64,000 nucleotides of DNA from JACCXE01 sp963718605 (GCA_963718605.1 OY970363.1:2418001-2482000), one strand, 5' to 3'. Counted from the first letter of the stretch, positions 53,551 to 62,961 are shown. Program-made: numbers and translations. Notes: generated from the sequence alone by a model not told the origin.

Positions 53551-54639
53551 CTAGCGCAACGCTTGTTCGAGGTCCGCGATCAGATCCGCAGCTGCTTCGA
53601 TGCCGCAGCTGAGCCGCACCAACGCGGCGTCGACTTCGTTGCTCGTCCCTACGACCGACGCGTGCGTCATACGCGCGGGATGTTCGATCAGGCTCTCGAC
53701 GGCGCCGAGGCTTTCGGCGAGCGTGAACAACCGCGTGCGCTTGCAGGCGTCGACCGCCCCGTCCTCACCGCCCGCGTGCAAGAACGAGACCATGCCGCCG
53801 AAGCCCGGGTAGAGCACCTTGGACACGTTCGCGTTGGCCTCGAGCGCGGCGGCAATGCGCTTGGCGTTTTCCTGTTGGCGCTCTACGCGGATGGCCAAGG
53901 TCCGAATGCCGCGCAGCAAAAGCCAGCAGTCGAACGGCGCGGGCACCGCGCCCGTGGCGTTCTGCAGAAATCGGATCTTGTCGGCGAGCGCGTCGTCGTT
54001 GACGAGCAGCGCGCCACCCACCACGTCGCTGTGGCCGCCGAGGTACTTCGTTGACGAGTGCACGACGACGTCCGCGCCCTGAGACAGGGGTTGCTGGAGT
54101 ACCGGAGTCGCGAAGGTGTTGTCGACTACGAGCAACGCGCCAACGGCATGCGCGGCCTGGGCCAGCGCGGTGATGTCGACGGTGGCGAGCGTCGGGTTGG
54201 TGGGGGACTCGCACCAGACCAACGCGACGCCGTCGTTGATTGCGTCGTCCATCGCCCGGGGGTCGCCAAGGTCGACGGCGTCGAATGACATGCCGTGTTC
54301 GGCGTGCACGCGGGCGACGAGACGGAACGTTCCGCCGTACGCGTCGTGCGGGATCACGATCCGCGCACCGCTGGGCAGCGTGCGCAGCATCACGTCTTCC
54401 GCGGCCAGGCCGCTGGCGAAGGCGAACCCGTGCCGCGCGCCTTCGAGTTCGGCGAGCGCGATTTCGAGCACATGGCGCGTCGGGTTGCCCGAACGCGAGT
54501 ACTCGAAGTCACCGACGGGCGAGGCCGGACTGTTTTGCGCGTATGTCGTCGCGAGGTGAATGGGTGGCACCACTGCGCCGGTGGTGGCGTCGGGCTCCCA
54601 ACCCGCGTGCACCGCTCGGGTTTCGATCGCGTCGGTCAT
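53551..54639 (-). CDS. Cystathionine gamma-synthase/lyase family PLP enzyme
   Basis: The product is 362 residues. The N-terminus TRAVHAGWEPDATTGAVVPPIHLATTY and the PLP-lysine motif VVHSSTKYLGGHSDVVGG are typical. LVWCESPTNPTLATVDI holds the conserved PLP-contact region. Placed 4 nt-overlapping after cystathionine beta-synthase, it most likely acts as cystathionine gamma-lyase to release cysteine. Sequence alone does not separate lyase from synthase. Confidence 0.9.
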   Translation of the reverse strand: MTDAIETRAVHAGWEPDATTGAVVPPIHLATTYAQNSPASPVGDFEYSRSGNPTRHVLEIALAELEGARHGFAFASGLAAEDVMLRTLPSGARIVIPHDAYGGTFRLVARVHAEHGMSFDAVDLGDPRAMDDAINDGVALVWCESPTNPTLATVDITALAQAAHAVGALLVVDNTFATPVLQQPLSQGADVVVHSSTKYLGGHSDVVGGALLVNDDALADKIRFLQNATGAVPAPFDCWLLLRGIRTLAIRVERQQENAKRIAAALEANANVSKVLYPGFGGMVSFLHAGGEDGAVDACKRTRLFTLAESLGAVESLIEHPARMTHASVVGTSNEVDAALVRLSCGIEAAADLIADLEQALR

Positions 54640-56015
54640 TGCGCGGGCCGGTGAACGAGGAAGTCGAGCAGGTCCGACCGGGTGAGGATGCCGATCGGGT
54701 GGCCGCCGTCGAGCACGAGCAAGGCCGACGCCTGTTCGAGCCGTTGCACGGCGAGTTCGACCGTCTCGCCGATGCCCGCGGTGGGTAGCGGCGGGCTCAT
54801 CACTTTTTCGAGTGGCTCATCGAGGACTTCCGGGTTGCCGAAGGCGGCGTCGAGCAACTCGCGTTCGTGCACGGCCCCGATCACCTCGGCGGCGACAACC
54901 GGTGGCTCCTGGCTGAACACCGGCATCTGGGACACGCCGAACTCACGCAAGATCTCGATCGCGGAGCGCACCGTCTCGTGCGGGTGCATGTGCACCAACT
55001 CGGGCAGGTCACCCGCCTTGCGGTTGAGCACGTTGCCGACGGTCTGGCCTGACGAACCCAGGAACCCGAAGTCGGCCATCCAGCCGTCGTTGTAGAGCTT
55101 GGACAGATAGCCGCGGCCGGAGTCGGGGATGAGCACCACCACGACGTCCTCGCTCGACAGTTCGGGCCCGACGTGCATGGCCGCCCACACGGCGGTGCCA
55201 GCCGAACCGCCGACGAGAATGCCCTCCTCGCGGGTGACGCGCCGAGCCGTAAGGAATGAGTCCCGGTCACTCACCATTACGACGCGATCAATCACGCTCG
55301 GGTCGTACGTGGTCGGCCAAAAATCCTCGCCGATGCCTTCCACGAGGTACGGCCGGCCCGACCCGCCCGAGTACACCGAGCCTTCCGGGTCGGCGCCGAT
55401 GATCTGCACGTTCGGGTTCTGCGACTTCAGGTAGCGGCCGACTCCGCTAATCGTGCCGCCGGTGCCGATGCCCGCGACGAAGTGGGTGATCTTGCCCGCG
55501 GTCTGTCGCCAGATCTCCGGGCCAGTCGATTCGAAGTGCGCCTGCGGGTTCGCTGCGTTCGAGTACTGGTCGGGCTTGAACGCGTTCGGGATCTCGGTCG
55601 CGAGCCGCGCCGACACCGAGTAGTAGCTGTCGGGGTGATCGGGCGAGACCGCGGTGGGGCACACGATCACTTCGGCGCCGTACGCGCGCAGCAGCGCAAT
55701 CTTCTCCGGCGCCATCTTGTCCGGCATGATAAACACGCACCGGTACCCGCGGCGGGCGGCCACGATGGCGAGGCCTACGCCAGTGTTGCCTGAGGTCGGC
55801 TCCACGATCGTGCCGCCCGGCTGCAACAACCCGTCGCGTTCGGCCGCGTCGATCATCGCGACAGCCGGCCGGTCCTTCACGCTGCCGCCCGCATTCATGA
55901 ACTCGAGCTTGGCGACGAGCTGGCACGGCAATCCCTTGCCCATCCGGTCGAGCCGCACCATCGGCGTGTTTCCGACCAGGTCCAGTAGCGAATCCGCGAC
56001 TTCCATCTCGGCCAT
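54636..56015 (-). CDS. cbs: Cystathionine beta-synthase
   Basis: The protein is 459 residues. The PLP domain carries the Lys motif NAGGSVKDRPAVAMI, the phosphate loop GIGTGGTISGVGR and TSGNTGVGLAI. Two CBS domains follow (about residues 335-395 and 400-459; GVSQMPVFSQ and GGHPIGILTRSDLLDFL). It condenses serine with homocysteine to make cystathionine, the first half of reverse transsulfuration. ATG 56015 is set by a TAGCGT box 6 nt upstream. The stop overlaps the next gene (ATGA). Confidence 0.94.
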   Translation of the reverse strand: MAEMEVADSLLDLVGNTPMVRLDRMGKGLPCQLVAKLEFMNAGGSVKDRPAVAMIDAAERDGLLQPGGTIVEPTSGNTGVGLAIVAARRGYRCVFIMPDKMAPEKIALLRAYGAEVIVCPTAVSPDHPDSYYSVSARLATEIPNAFKPDQYSNAANPQAHFESTGPEIWRQTAGKITHFVAGIGTGGTISGVGRYLKSQNPNVQIIGADPEGSVYSGGSGRPYLVEGIGEDFWPTTYDPSVIDRVVMVSDRDSFLTARRVTREEGILVGGSAGTAVWAAMHVGPELSSEDVVVVLIPDSGRGYLSKLYNDGWMADFGFLGSSGQTVGNVLNRKAGDLPELVHMHPHETVRSAIEILREFGVSQMPVFSQEPPVVAAEVIGAVHERELLDAAFGNPEVLDEPLEKVMSPPLPTAGIGETVELAVQRLEQASALLVLDGGHPIGILTRSDLLDFLVHRPAQ

Positions 56016-56021
56016 CCGTCC

Positions 56022-56027
56022 ACGCTA
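56022..56027 (-). promoter_or_regulatory. -10 box TAGCGT for cbs
   Basis: On the minus strand TAGCGT ends 6 nt before ATG 56015, in the 22-bp gap shared with the divergent Fpg/Nei gene. Confidence 0.5.
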
Positions 56028-56037
56028 GAACCGTTAC

Positions 56038-56820
56038 GTGCCTGAGCTTGTCGAGATCGAGGCCTACCGCCGATTGGCCGACCGCGTGGTCGGTCGCACC
56101 GTCGCGAAGGTCGACGCGCCCGACGCCTGGTGGATCAAAGACGACAACACCGCCCGCAGCCTTCAGCGCGCGCTCAAGGGCGTCACCATCACCGGCACGC
56201 GCCGCATCGGCAAGTTGCTCCTGCTCGACACGACCGGCCCGACGATCGGTTTGCGCTTCGGCATGACCGGTCGCCTGGTGGTCGACGGCATGGAAGGCAT
56301 CGACGAACTGATCTATTCGAGCCGTCGCAAGGATCCGGCGTGGGACCGGTTCGGCCTGCGCTTCGACGTACCGAAGAACGGTTTCCTGCGCGTCAACGAT
56401 CCTCGCCGCCTGGGCGGCGTGATGCTCAACCCCGACGAGTCGGCGCTCGGCCCCGACGCGCTCACGGTGACGCTGGGTGACTTCCGCGCCGCGCTCGACT
56501 CAACCGCGCCGATCAAGGCCAAGCTGATGGATCAAGCCAAGCTGGCGGGCGTCGGCAACCTCACTGCTGATGAGGCGCTTTGGCGCGCTGGCATCGAGCC
56601 GCGCCGATCGTCGCGCTCACTCGACCGGGACGAACAGAAGCGACTGCACCGCCACCTCGTGAAGACGCTCAAGGACCTCGACACGCGCGGTGGCTCGCAC
56701 ACCGGCGACGTGATTCAACATCGCGTCGCCGGCGGTCGCTGCCCGAAAGACGGCGCGCAGATGATCAAGGCCACTGTGGGCGGCCGCACCACCTGGTGGT
56801 GCCCGCAACATCAGAACTAG
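56038..56820 (+). CDS. Fpg/Nei-family DNA glycosylase with variant zinc finger
   Basis: The product is 260 residues. After removal of Met it starts PELVEIEAYR, giving the catalytic Pro and Glu. RRIGKLLLLD supplies the conserved Lys, and GVGNLTADEALWRAGI is the helix-two-turn-helix. The C-terminal finger reads GGRCPKDGAQM ... RTTWWCPQHQ, so the usual four Cys are Cys-Asp/Cys-His at best. It should excise oxidised bases. GTG 56038 is the start. Confidence 0.9.
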   Translation: MPELVEIEAYRRLADRVVGRTVAKVDAPDAWWIKDDNTARSLQRALKGVTITGTRRIGKLLLLDTTGPTIGLRFGMTGRLVVDGMEGIDELIYSSRRKDPAWDRFGLRFDVPKNGFLRVNDPRRLGGVMLNPDESALGPDALTVTLGDFRAALDSTAPIKAKLMDQAKLAGVGNLTADEALWRAGIEPRRSSRSLDRDEQKRLHRHLVKTLKDLDTRGGSHTGDVIQHRVAGGRCPKDGAQMIKATVGGRTTWWCPQHQN

Positions 56821-57272
56821 CGCAGGGCGCGGTCCTGGAATTGTTTGGCGCCGTTTTCGATGACGGCGTCGTGGCCCGCTTTGGCAATCGGATACAGAAC
56901 CGTCGAGAGCATCTTCAGGAAGGGGGAGCTGGGGGCGAGCTGCGAGCGGATCCACACGTCGCACGCGTCGCCTCGTTCTTCCAGATCGATCCACGCGCCG
57001 CCGGTGATGTCGCCGCGCAAACTGGCCTCCACGTGGGTCTCGGGCACGACCACATCGAACTTCAGCGTGAACGCGACCGTGTAGCGCAAGGGGGCGACGA
57101 TCTTGCATTTCCAGATCTCGCCCGTCGCCAACGCATCGGCGTCGAATTCGGCGAGCCACGGCCACCAGCCTTGGTACGCCTCCACCTTGGACATCGCAGT
57201 CCACACTTCGGCGACGTCAGCGTCGAAGGGCAGGCGCTTGTCGGTGCTGAGGTGCATGCCGCAGTGTGACAT
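56817..57272 (-). CDS. SRPBCC-family (polyketide cyclase/dehydrase-like) protein
   Basis: The product is about 151 residues. STDKRLPFDADVAEVWTAMSKVEAYQGWWPWLAEF is the typical first strand and helix of the START-like fold. FTLKFDVVVPETHVEASLRGDITGGAWIDLEER forms the central strands, and a long C-terminal helix follows (FLKMLSTVLYPIAKAGHDAVIENG). It probably binds a hydrophobic ligand. ATG 57272 or 57257 may be the start. It overlaps the convergent glycosylase end by 4 bp. Confidence 0.82.
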   Translation of the reverse strand: MSHCGMHLSTDKRLPFDADVAEVWTAMSKVEAYQGWWPWLAEFDADALATGEIWKCKIVAPLRYTVAFTLKFDVVVPETHVEASLRGDITGGAWIDLEERGDACDVWIRSQLAPSSPFLKMLSTVLYPIAKAGHDAVIENGAKQFQDRALR

Positions 57273-57302
57273 CCGTCCACGACGCCGTCCCGTTCCTGGA
57301 CG

Positions 57303-57308
57303 TAGCCT
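57303..57308 (+). promoter_or_regulatory. -10 box TAGCCT, leaderless start
   Basis: TAGCCT ends 7 nt before GTG 57316. The motif ACGTAGCCT is the same as at 37886-37894, apart from one base. Confidence 0.5.
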
Positions 57309-57315
57309 CACGGGT

Positions 57316-57732
57316 GTGTCCGACGACCACGTGGGAACTGCCCCCCGAAGCCTGCCGCTGATCCTTGCGCGTGAGCTCGCAGCCAACCTGGCCACGCCGA
57401 TGTTCCTCATGGACGCCGACGGGCTGATCGTGTTCTACAACGAGGCGGCGGAGCTGATGTTGGGCAAGCAGTACTCGGAGATGGGCGCGATCGGCGCCAA
57501 TGACTTTGGCGACATGCTCAAGCTTGAGGATCTCGACGGCTCGCCGCTGCGCAAACGTGATTCGCCGCCGGGCATCGCGTTCCTGCTGCGCGAGCCCGCG
57601 CACCGCCGCCTGATGGCGACGACCTTCGACGGCAACCGTCAGGCGACATTCGAAGTGACCGCGTACCCACTGTTCGGGCGCACGGGCGACATGCACGGCG
57701 TGCTGACTGTGTTCTGGGAAGCCACTTCGTGA
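57316..57732 (+). CDS. Single PAS-domain protein
   Basis: The product is 138 residues, a PAS fold without an attached output domain. LATPMFLMDADGLIVFYNEAAELMLG is the first strand pair and helix, and RQATFEVTAYPLFGRTGDMHGVLTVFWE the last strands. It may sense a small ligand or dock to another protein. The stop TGA overlaps the GTG of the MBL-fold gene, so the two are coupled. Confidence 0.85.
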   Translation: MSDDHVGTAPRSLPLILARELAANLATPMFLMDADGLIVFYNEAAELMLGKQYSEMGAIGANDFGDMLKLEDLDGSPLRKRDSPPGIAFLLREPAHRRLMATTFDGNRQATFEVTAYPLFGRTGDMHGVLTVFWEATS

Positions 57733-58611
57733 GAGATCCGCGTTTGGGGCTGCCGCGGCTCGGTCGCGGCGCCCGGTCCTGACACCATGCGCTACGGCGG
57801 CAACACGTCCTGTGTCGAGGTGCGCGGCGACGGCGGCGAGGCGATCGTGTTGGACGCGGGAACCGGCATGCGTCCCCTCGGCGTCCAAATGTCCCAGGAC
57901 GGCGTGCGCGTAATCCACGTCTTCCTCACGCACCTACATATGGATCATCTGCAAGGCCTCGGGTTCTTTCGACCTCTCTTCAACCCGGACGCAGAGATTC
58001 ATGTCTGGGGCCCGCCTTCACCGGTACAGCCGCTCGCCGACCGCATCGCGATGTACATGTCACCCCCGCTGTTCCCGGTACGGGTGAAGGACATCCCGTG
58101 CAATCTCACGTTCCACGACGCGCCCACCGAACCGATCACCATCGGCGGCGTCACCGTGCGCGCCTCGCTCGTGACCCATCAGGGCCCGACGGTTGGCTAC
58201 CGCGTCGAAGAGAACGGCAAGTCGATCGTCTACCTACCCGACCACGAACCGAGCATCGGTGGCATGGACCTGGCGATGCAGTCGCCGGACTGGATAAGTG
58301 GACACGAGCTGGCGCATCGATGCGACGTGCTGTTGCACGACGCGCAATACGGCGACGAGGAGTATCCGCGTCACATCGGATGGGGGCACTCGGCGATCGG
58401 TCACGTCGTCGCGTTCGCGCAGAAGGCCGAAGTCGCGCACCTCGTTTTGTTCCACCACGATCCGTACCACACAGACAACGAACTCGAAACGCTCAACGGC
58501 GATGCGCGTCGAATGTGGGGTCCGACCGGTGACGACTGCGTGTCGTCGGCGTGGGAGGGCATGCTGATCGACGTCGGCGCCGGCGGCGTCCTGCTCGACG
58601 ACGCGCCCTAG
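57729..58611 (+). CDS. MBL-fold metallo-hydrolase (one frameshift at the start)
   Basis: FLTHLHMDHLQGLGFF is the HxHxDH zinc motif, with further ligands in VTHQGPT, YLPDHEP, LLHDAQY and the C-terminal FHHDPYH. IRVWGCRGSVAAPGPDTMRYGGNTSCVEV is the conserved N-terminus of one MBL subgroup. It is reached only if one G near 57735 is removed (GTG AGA, then ATC CGC). The gene then has 294 codons and overlaps the PAS stop. As sequenced, translation could begin only at ATG 57787. The substrate is unknown. Confidence 0.86.
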
Positions 58612-61186
58612 AACGTCCTCGTTAGTAGTGCGAAGGCCCGGGCCACTCCGGGAACGGGGTGCAGCGCCGGCGTTGCCACCTCGGTGTAGTAGCGGATCAT
58701 CCAGTACGGCGTGAGGAAGTCGATCGCCGGCATGCGATGCGTCTTGGGCTGACTCCCGTCCAACTGATCGGGTGAGCGCTGCCACAGGAAGTCTGTAGGA
58801 GTGCGGTTGGCGACCGGCAGGGGTCGGGCGGCGCGCTTGAGTGTCTCGGTGCCGGGCCGCCACGTGATCGATCCGCCCTTGGCGAGGTTGAAGGACGAAC
58901 TCCTGGTGGTCGTCGGGCACGCACTTGATCGTGTGGCCGCAGTTTGTGCTGTTGTGCACCGGACCGGCTTCGACGTTCGCTCGCCAGTCCAACCACTCGC
59001 GCAAGTGCGTGGTCGCAAGGGTGAGGCGGTGCTGCTCGCCCGTCATCGCGTACGTGATCGCTTCGAAGTGCGCGTTGACGTCGTCGCGCGTCGTCTTGTC
59101 CATGGCCGCGATACCGCGGCAACATCAGTCGGCGCTCGATTCCGTTGGTCGTGCGCAAAAGGTTGAAGGCGTTGAGGTGGCTGAGGTTCCACTTGTAGTA
59201 GCTGTCATGGGGCTGCACCGCGTCGCTCGCGAGCGAGCCGCCCAACTCGGCGCCTTGGGTCACGAACTCTTCGGTCCAGATCGCGTCCCACTTCGCTTTG
59301 TCGGCCGCGCTACCGCCGTTGTCGGCGACGTGACGCACCGCGTTGGCGACGTTGAGGCGCGCCTCGGGCGTGTACACGAACAGCGGAGAGAAGAACCCGT
59401 TGAAGTCATGCTCGACGCTCACGTATCCGTGCGGACGGGGATAGGTCCACCCGTACTTGATCAAGAAGTTGCCCATGGACAGCAGATCGGCGCGGATCTG
59501 GTTGCGCAGGTCGGGTGCGTCCGGCCCGACCATGTCGAACGTCGTCAGCAGCCCGAAGGTGAGCCCGGCGTACGTGTCGCGGCTCGGCGACGTCTCGCAG
59601 TTGTAGGTCTTGCCGTCGCCGTGCACCCACTTGATCTGGAACACCCGGTTGTCGTTGTTGCGGATCGGCTCGTTCGGATACACCGTGGGGTCGTTAATGC
59701 CGAGCCGCCCGAGGCCAACGGGCGTGCACGACCGCTGGATCATGCCCTTTTCGCCGTGAATGATCCCGCCGCCGAAGTTGGCGATGTGCCTGTCGTTGAG
59801 CGGGTCGTCGAGCTTGACGTCGGGCGGAAGCTTCAGCTCGCCCGTCCAGTCCTCGGCAATGTTGATGTCGCGGTGTTCGGCGCCGAGGATCGTGCGCACG
59901 CGCAACATCGCCTCGTTGCGCTGATCGGTCCAGAACGTGGCTTCGCCCGGAGTCAACGGCGCGGCGAGGTGCTTCTTGGCAACTTGGTACCGCATGGCTT
60001 GGCCGCCGAGGTACACGCCGGTCCACAGGCCGCTGTCGCCCCAACCGCCGGTGCCGACTACGTCGCCCGGCGTTCGAGCGTCAGAGCCGAAGTCCGCCTC
60101 CACGATGTGGCCACTTTGGATGTGGTCCTTCATCAACTGCTCGAACTTCAGCATCGAGCTCACGTCCGCGTCGTTGGCGACGGAGTTGTTGTTCGTGGTG
60201 CAGGTGCCTGACTCGACCGGGGCCCAGTGTTGGAACTCGACGCGGGTGAAGCGATGCGTCTCGGCGTCGAAGTACTCGGGATCCCGAATCACGAGGACGT
60301 GTACGAGCGCGCCGTCCGCAGTCGGGCGAATCGTGAGGCCCTCGATCTCGTCGCCGGGACGCGACAGCGTGAATCGCTTGGACACAACGCCGGTGACCAG
60401 GTCTACCGAATAAACGGTCTTCTGGTCGTCGTCGCGGGCGGCGAACATCGTGTGGCCGATGATCTTCGAACCTTGGATCCGGTTCAGCTTGAAGCCCGTG
60501 CCGAGCGCCGCGGGGTACACGAGGTTGAGGAACCGCTTGAAGTGCATCTGCGTGTCGAACACGTTCATGCGGTTGTCGTGCATGTCCCACTCGGCCGTGT
60601 AGGCCTCTCTCTTCGCGGCATCAATCGCGACCCACGGCACGCCCGCCTCGTGGATCGACTTGTCCAACGCGATGTGCTCGCCGGTGGGCTGCATCGTGTG
60701 CGCGTCGATCAGCGACATGTAGGGACGCTGATATTCGGGGTCGTTGATCTTCGCGACCTGGAGGTTGTATCCGGTGTCTTCGATCGGCGCGTAGACGACG
60801 CCGTTGTAGGAATCGATGCCGCCGATATGCACCCCGCCGAGGTGGTTGGTGCCGTCGGGATTCAGCTCTGGTTGCAGCAAGACCTTGGGCGGGATCGCGC
60901 CCGCCGACACCGGCACGTACGCGTCGTCAGTGCGGGACAGACCGCCCTGCCACGAGAAGATCCAGCCGTCACCATCGGTGGTGACGCCCTGCGAACGCAT
61001 CAGCGCGTCCTGGCCCTTGAACAGGTCGGTACCCACCAGGCGCCACTTCGTCGCGCACTCCGCGATCGACGCCGGAGACGAAGCCGGCGCAGCCTGCGCG
61101 GGAGCCGAGGAGCCGACGACGGCGAAGGTGGACGCAAGCAAAACGAGCGATGTCAGCGCGGTAACAACCCGCGAGCGGTTCCCCAT
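58608..61186 (-). CDS. Large secreted protein of unknown function (two frameshifts)
   Basis: Restored length is 858 residues. A signal peptide (TALTSLVLLASTFAVVG, cleavage near APAQAA) is followed by a region of about 300 residues with repeated short strands (IFSWQGGLSRTDD, GGVHIGGIDSYNGVVYAPIED, AYTAEWDMHDNRMNVFD), like a partial beta-propeller. The remaining 500 residues are helical with Trp/Gly motifs (GGWGDSGLWTGVYLGGQAMRYQ, HGYVSVEHDFNGFFSPLFVY), like a toroid or transglutaminase-fold helper. No family was recognised. The frame shifts near 59112 and 58894 and is restored by removing one base each. It is divergent from the Tat phosphoesterase, 27 bp apart. Confidence 0.75.
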
Positions 61187-61213
61187 GCCGGGGATTGTAG
61201 TGAACCCCTACTA

Positions 61214-62821
61214 ATGAATCCGGGCGGTACGGTGGCCCCGGTGGGGACAGACCGACGTACGTTCATCAGGACCGCCGCGGCCGGATTCGGCTTTGCCGGC
61301 CTGCAGCGGTCGCCGATTATCCGCACTGCGCTGAGCAACCTCGGTCAGCGCAAGCCCCGTACGCCGATCACGAATCTGGTCGTCGTGATGATGGAGAACC
61401 GTTCCGTCGACCATTACCTGGGCTGGTACGGAAAAGAAAACCCCAACTTCGACGCCCGCCAGTCGATCACCGTCCCCGATCTGCGACCTGGCAAGTCCGG
61501 CACCGTCTCGTCGAAGAATTGGGGCCAGCGCGGCCTGAAGAACTTCCACGGTCGCGGCTACCGCGACCCGAGCCACGGTTGGGACGGCGGCCGGGCCGAG
61601 AAGGCCGGCGGCGCCGTGAACGGGTGGCTGCACCCAACGACCAAGAACGATGAGTTCGCGCTCGGCTACTACGACGACATCGATGTGCCGGTGTGGGCGC
61701 AGCTGATTCGCGACTACCAGTCCTACGACCGCTGGCACTGCTCGTTGCTCGGCCCGACCGAACCCAATCGGTTCTACCTGCACTCGGGTCAGTCGGGCGG
61801 TCAGAAGAGCAACGACACGCCGCCGCAGGTCGTGCAAAAGACGAAGGACCGGAAGTTCGCCACGGGCTGGGACTGGCCGACGCTGTGGTCGCTCTACGAC
61901 CGCTACGACATGACGGCGGGCTACTACGCCGGCAGCCTGCCCGACCTGGCGTACTGGGGTGCGCGTCACGTCAACCGCATCCGCACGATGGACACTTGGT
62001 ACGCGCAGTGCGAGAGCGGCACGTTGCCGCAGGTGTCGGTGCTGTGCCCCTTCGTCACGCTGAGCGACGCCTTTGGTTGTGACGACCACCCGCACGCCGA
62101 CATCCGGCTTGGCCAGGCGTACCTGTCCGACGTCACCGAAGCGTTTGTGAACTCACGCCACTACGAGCAGGGCGCGCTCGTGATCACCTACGACGAATGG
62201 GGCGGCTTCCACGACCACGTCGACCCGCCGCGCATTCCCGACGATCGCGGCACCCCGAAAGATCCCGGCGGCAAAGACGACTTCGCACAGATTGGGTTCC
62301 GCATTCCGTCCACGATCGTGAGCCCGTGGACGCACAACGGCGGCAGCGTCGACCACACGCTCTACGACCATGCGTCGATCGTGCGGTTCATCACCGAGAA
62401 CTGGAACCTGCCGTACCTGACGAAGCGGGTGCGGTCGACGAACAGCATCGAGCACACGTTCCGCGGCTTCAAACACTTCAACCCGGAGAACAAGTTCGCG
62501 CCCTACGAAGCACCGCTGTCGCTCACGCTCGAGTCGGGCGACTACGCGCTCCGCAAGTTCTTGAGCGACGAGACCACCGACCCGACGAAGTTGCCCGAAG
62601 TCGGCAAGATCCCGGGCACACCGGACTGGCCGCTGCCGCCGCTCGTGCCCCCGCCCACGCCCGAGAGTGCGGATGACGACTCAATCGGCGCCGATGGCTT
62701 GGCGAAGCTGCGGGACATGGGCTGGTTCGAGAAGTACAAGATCAAGACCGACCACAAACTCGCCGACTCATTCCTGCACTCCCGCCCCGAACTTCTCAAG
62801 GAAGCGACTAGGCAACCCTGA
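61214..62821 (+). CDS. Tat-exported phosphoesterase (phospholipase C / acid phosphatase family)
   Basis: The protein is 535 residues. The twin-arginine signal DRRTFIRTAAAGFGFAGL lies at about residues 13-30. The phosphoesterase domain opens VVVMMENRSVDHYLGWYG, the family metal/nucleophile motif. DHPHADIRLGQ and ITYDEWGGFHDHVDPPRIPDD supply the other metal ligands, and YDHASIVRFI the last. It should hydrolyse phosphatidylcholine-like lipids or phosphomonoesters outside the cell. It is divergent from the secreted protein of unknown function, with which it may share a promoter. ATG 61214 is the start. Confidence 0.9.
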   Translation: MNPGGTVAPVGTDRRTFIRTAAAGFGFAGLQRSPIIRTALSNLGQRKPRTPITNLVVVMMENRSVDHYLGWYGKENPNFDARQSITVPDLRPGKSGTVSSKNWGQRGLKNFHGRGYRDPSHGWDGGRAEKAGGAVNGWLHPTTKNDEFALGYYDDIDVPVWAQLIRDYQSYDRWHCSLLGPTEPNRFYLHSGQSGGQKSNDTPPQVVQKTKDRKFATGWDWPTLWSLYDRYDMTAGYYAGSLPDLAYWGARHVNRIRTMDTWYAQCESGTLPQVSVLCPFVTLSDAFGCDDHPHADIRLGQAYLSDVTEAFVNSRHYEQGALVITYDEWGGFHDHVDPPRIPDDRGTPKDPGGKDDFAQIGFRIPSTIVSPWTHNGGSVDHTLYDHASIVRFITENWNLPYLTKRVRSTNSIEHTFRGFKHFNPENKFAPYEAPLSLTLESGDYALRKFLSDETTDPTKLPEVGKIPGTPDWPLPPLVPPPTPESADDDSIGADGLAKLRDMGWFEKYKIKTDHKLADSFLHSRPELLKEATRQP

Positions 62822-62828
62822 CTTCCTT

Positions 62829-62888
62829 CATTCTTGTAACCCTGAGTAGCCGTATAGGCGACTGAGGATGACAAGAATGCGTTTTTTT
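62829..62888 (+). terminator. Terminator hairpin; dispersed repeat copy 2
   Basis: CATTCTTGT (62829-62837) pairs with ACAAGAATG (62871-62879), with inner CCTGAGT/ACTGAGG and GCC/GGC steps. It is followed by CG and seven T. It ends the phosphoesterase transcript. Its left half matches the minus-strand reading of 29808-29829. Confidence 0.75.
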
Positions 62889-62889
62889 G

Positions 62890-62961
62890 CGCCCTCGGTA
62901 GGATTCGAACCTACGCACCCGGCTCCGGAGGCCAGTGCTCTATCCCCTGAGCTACGAGGGC
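62890..62961 (-). tRNA. tRNA-Arg (anticodon CCG)
   Basis: The 7-bp acceptor stem is GCCCTCG/CGAGGGC. The D arm reads AGCTCAGGGGATAGAGCA. The anticodon stem CTGGC/GCCGG encloses the loop CTCCGGA, so the anticodon is CCG (reads CGG). The T arm is CGTAGGTTCGAATCCTACC. No CCA is encoded. Confidence 0.95.

Noticed and set aside
60227..61213. Open frame continuing upstream of the Tat phosphoesterase
   Set aside because: The twin-arginine signal begins shortly after ATG 61214. The upstream part is antisense to the 58608-61186 gene and has no recognisable domain.
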